From Anoplopoma fimbria (Eukaryota; Chordata; Actinopteri; Perciformes; Anoplopomatidae): a stretch of 64,000 bases of DNA. The translations under genes and the position numbers were made by a program. The notes beneath the pieces were generated by a model. That model searched no databases. It saw nothing but the letters and a program-made list of their open reading frames with translations, and was not told the origin of the DNA. Positions 63,113 through 64,000 of the stretch are shown in pieces. The first letter of the stretch is position 1; each line of letters starts with the position of its first letter. The DNA lies in assembly GCF_027596085.1 (NCBI RefSeq), contig NC_072469.1, forward strand, positions 12,979,914-13,043,913, read 5' to 3'.

Positions 63113-64000
63113 CTAGTAAAATATTAAAATCATGTCAACTGTTGATAAATGCAGCCATTCACTTCACAAAATAATTCTAATCTTCTAAAGACATGTTATC
63201 CTGTAAATAACACAATGAACCAGCCATTCAATAAATCAGACAGTCTTCCAGTTAGTGAGTTAATCATTCAGCCAAAGTCCTCCAGACTCTACATACAGTG
63301 AGCAATAGATGGTTTCTGAGGCAGGAACATAAATAAACTAGACGTGGGCGTACATATGACGTGGCTGACTGCCAGTGTATCAGCAGGCTAACTGAGCCCC
63401 GGTGCTGAGACCAGGGTGTGTCGCAGGAGGACTGCTGCCTCCAACCACAAAACCATGCTGGTCAGAAACACTGCCCCAGTTTCCATATTTAACCCCACAT
63501 CATCTGTGTATGTTTAGTACACACTGTGCCAGCTGCAGACTGAGCCGGGTAGTCCATGCCACCCAGTCCACCAGCTGATATGGTTTAAAACACAGTACAG
63601 ACCTGTCACAGCCGTTGTGGAGCTATAGGAGTCTATTCCTTCTGCTGCTTCAGCTTCCATTTCTACAGCAAAGTCGCCACAGGACCACGGGAGCAGAACC
63701 TTTTTTATAAGCCTTTTGTTTTGACCCTAGCAAGGTGCCATAGTTTGAGCCCAGCTCGTTTTCCCAATTCCCGCTCCCAAGTTTGGTGTGTCCACTCGGA
63801 AATAATCTGGATTCAACAAAGGAAGGAAATCCATGGAAGAGGCAGTTTCTATTGTGTCGAGTGCCAGGGTGTGTGAATGTTACGTGTTGATAAGTCATGT
63901 GTGTCTGAGGGTGTGACGGCCTCTCTGTTGGCCCTTTCAGGAACAGCATAAAGGCTAACGTATTTTATTAGATTTATTATAAAAATATATGTGGTGTTTT

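Larger units (their letters stand above)
60528..64000. other. Upstream map4 intron or 5' flank
   Basis: About 3.5 kb with no exon recognised. It contains a CA-rich microsatellite (61959-62027) and a fragment resembling a fish repeat at about 63050-63110 (TTGGCCTTGGCGGAGGTCTG). The non-coding first exon and promoter of map4 may lie here or beyond the right edge; I see no clear CpG-rich promoter. Confidence 0.5.

Overview
This window looks like teleost fish nuclear DNA, probably from a perch-like (percomorph) fish. The genes are split by long introns with GT-AG borders. There are many long (CA)n microsatellites and several interspersed repeats of kinds common in fish genomes: the (GATG)n-tailed 3' end of an L2-type LINE, the 'ACATTACATTACA...CAAAGCGACTTACA' repeat, and families that begin 'CATAGACTGTATATAA'. 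There are no prokaryotic operons, no rRNA, no CRISPR array and no recognisable viral genes. No complete gene lies inside the window.

One gene can be supported. It runs on the minus strand across almost the whole window and is the microtubule-associated protein 4 gene (map4). Its first coding exon (60339-60527) encodes an N-terminus with the conserved MAP4 signature ending [16 protein letters not shown] traced it leftward through exons at 57946-58002, 39396-39509, 38073-38159, 35403-35591, about 31021-32457, and 67-1100. Each junction was checked for AG/GT borders and reading phase, and junctions up to the large exon are all phase 1. The tubulin-binding tau-type repeats and the 3' end must lie beyond the left edge. 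The non-coding first exon lies to the right of 60527 and was not located.

A further large exon (8996-10457) carries the block RAMSECSHLSVP. It joins the 67-1100 exon in the same phase (G|TA). Its 5' side is best read as an alternative first exon with its own start codon and possible promoter (CCAAT, CACATG and CAGCTG boxes at 10788-10816). An acceptor-like CAATCAG beside the start codon leaves internal-exon use open.

The rest is intron. It holds microsatellites, an internally deleted hAT transposon with a perfect 8-bp target duplication (22840-23896), a TTAA-flanked MITE (29328-29650), a LINE tail (22021-22336), and several copies of teleost repeat families. It also holds a perfect 32-bp-arm palindrome (38577-38644), an oppositely oriented CA/GT repeat pair (34827-35106), and two exon-like segments that do not fit the gene. 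I found no convincing novel multi-gene system. The alternative-promoter isoform, the palindrome and the possible poison exon are the points most worth checking.
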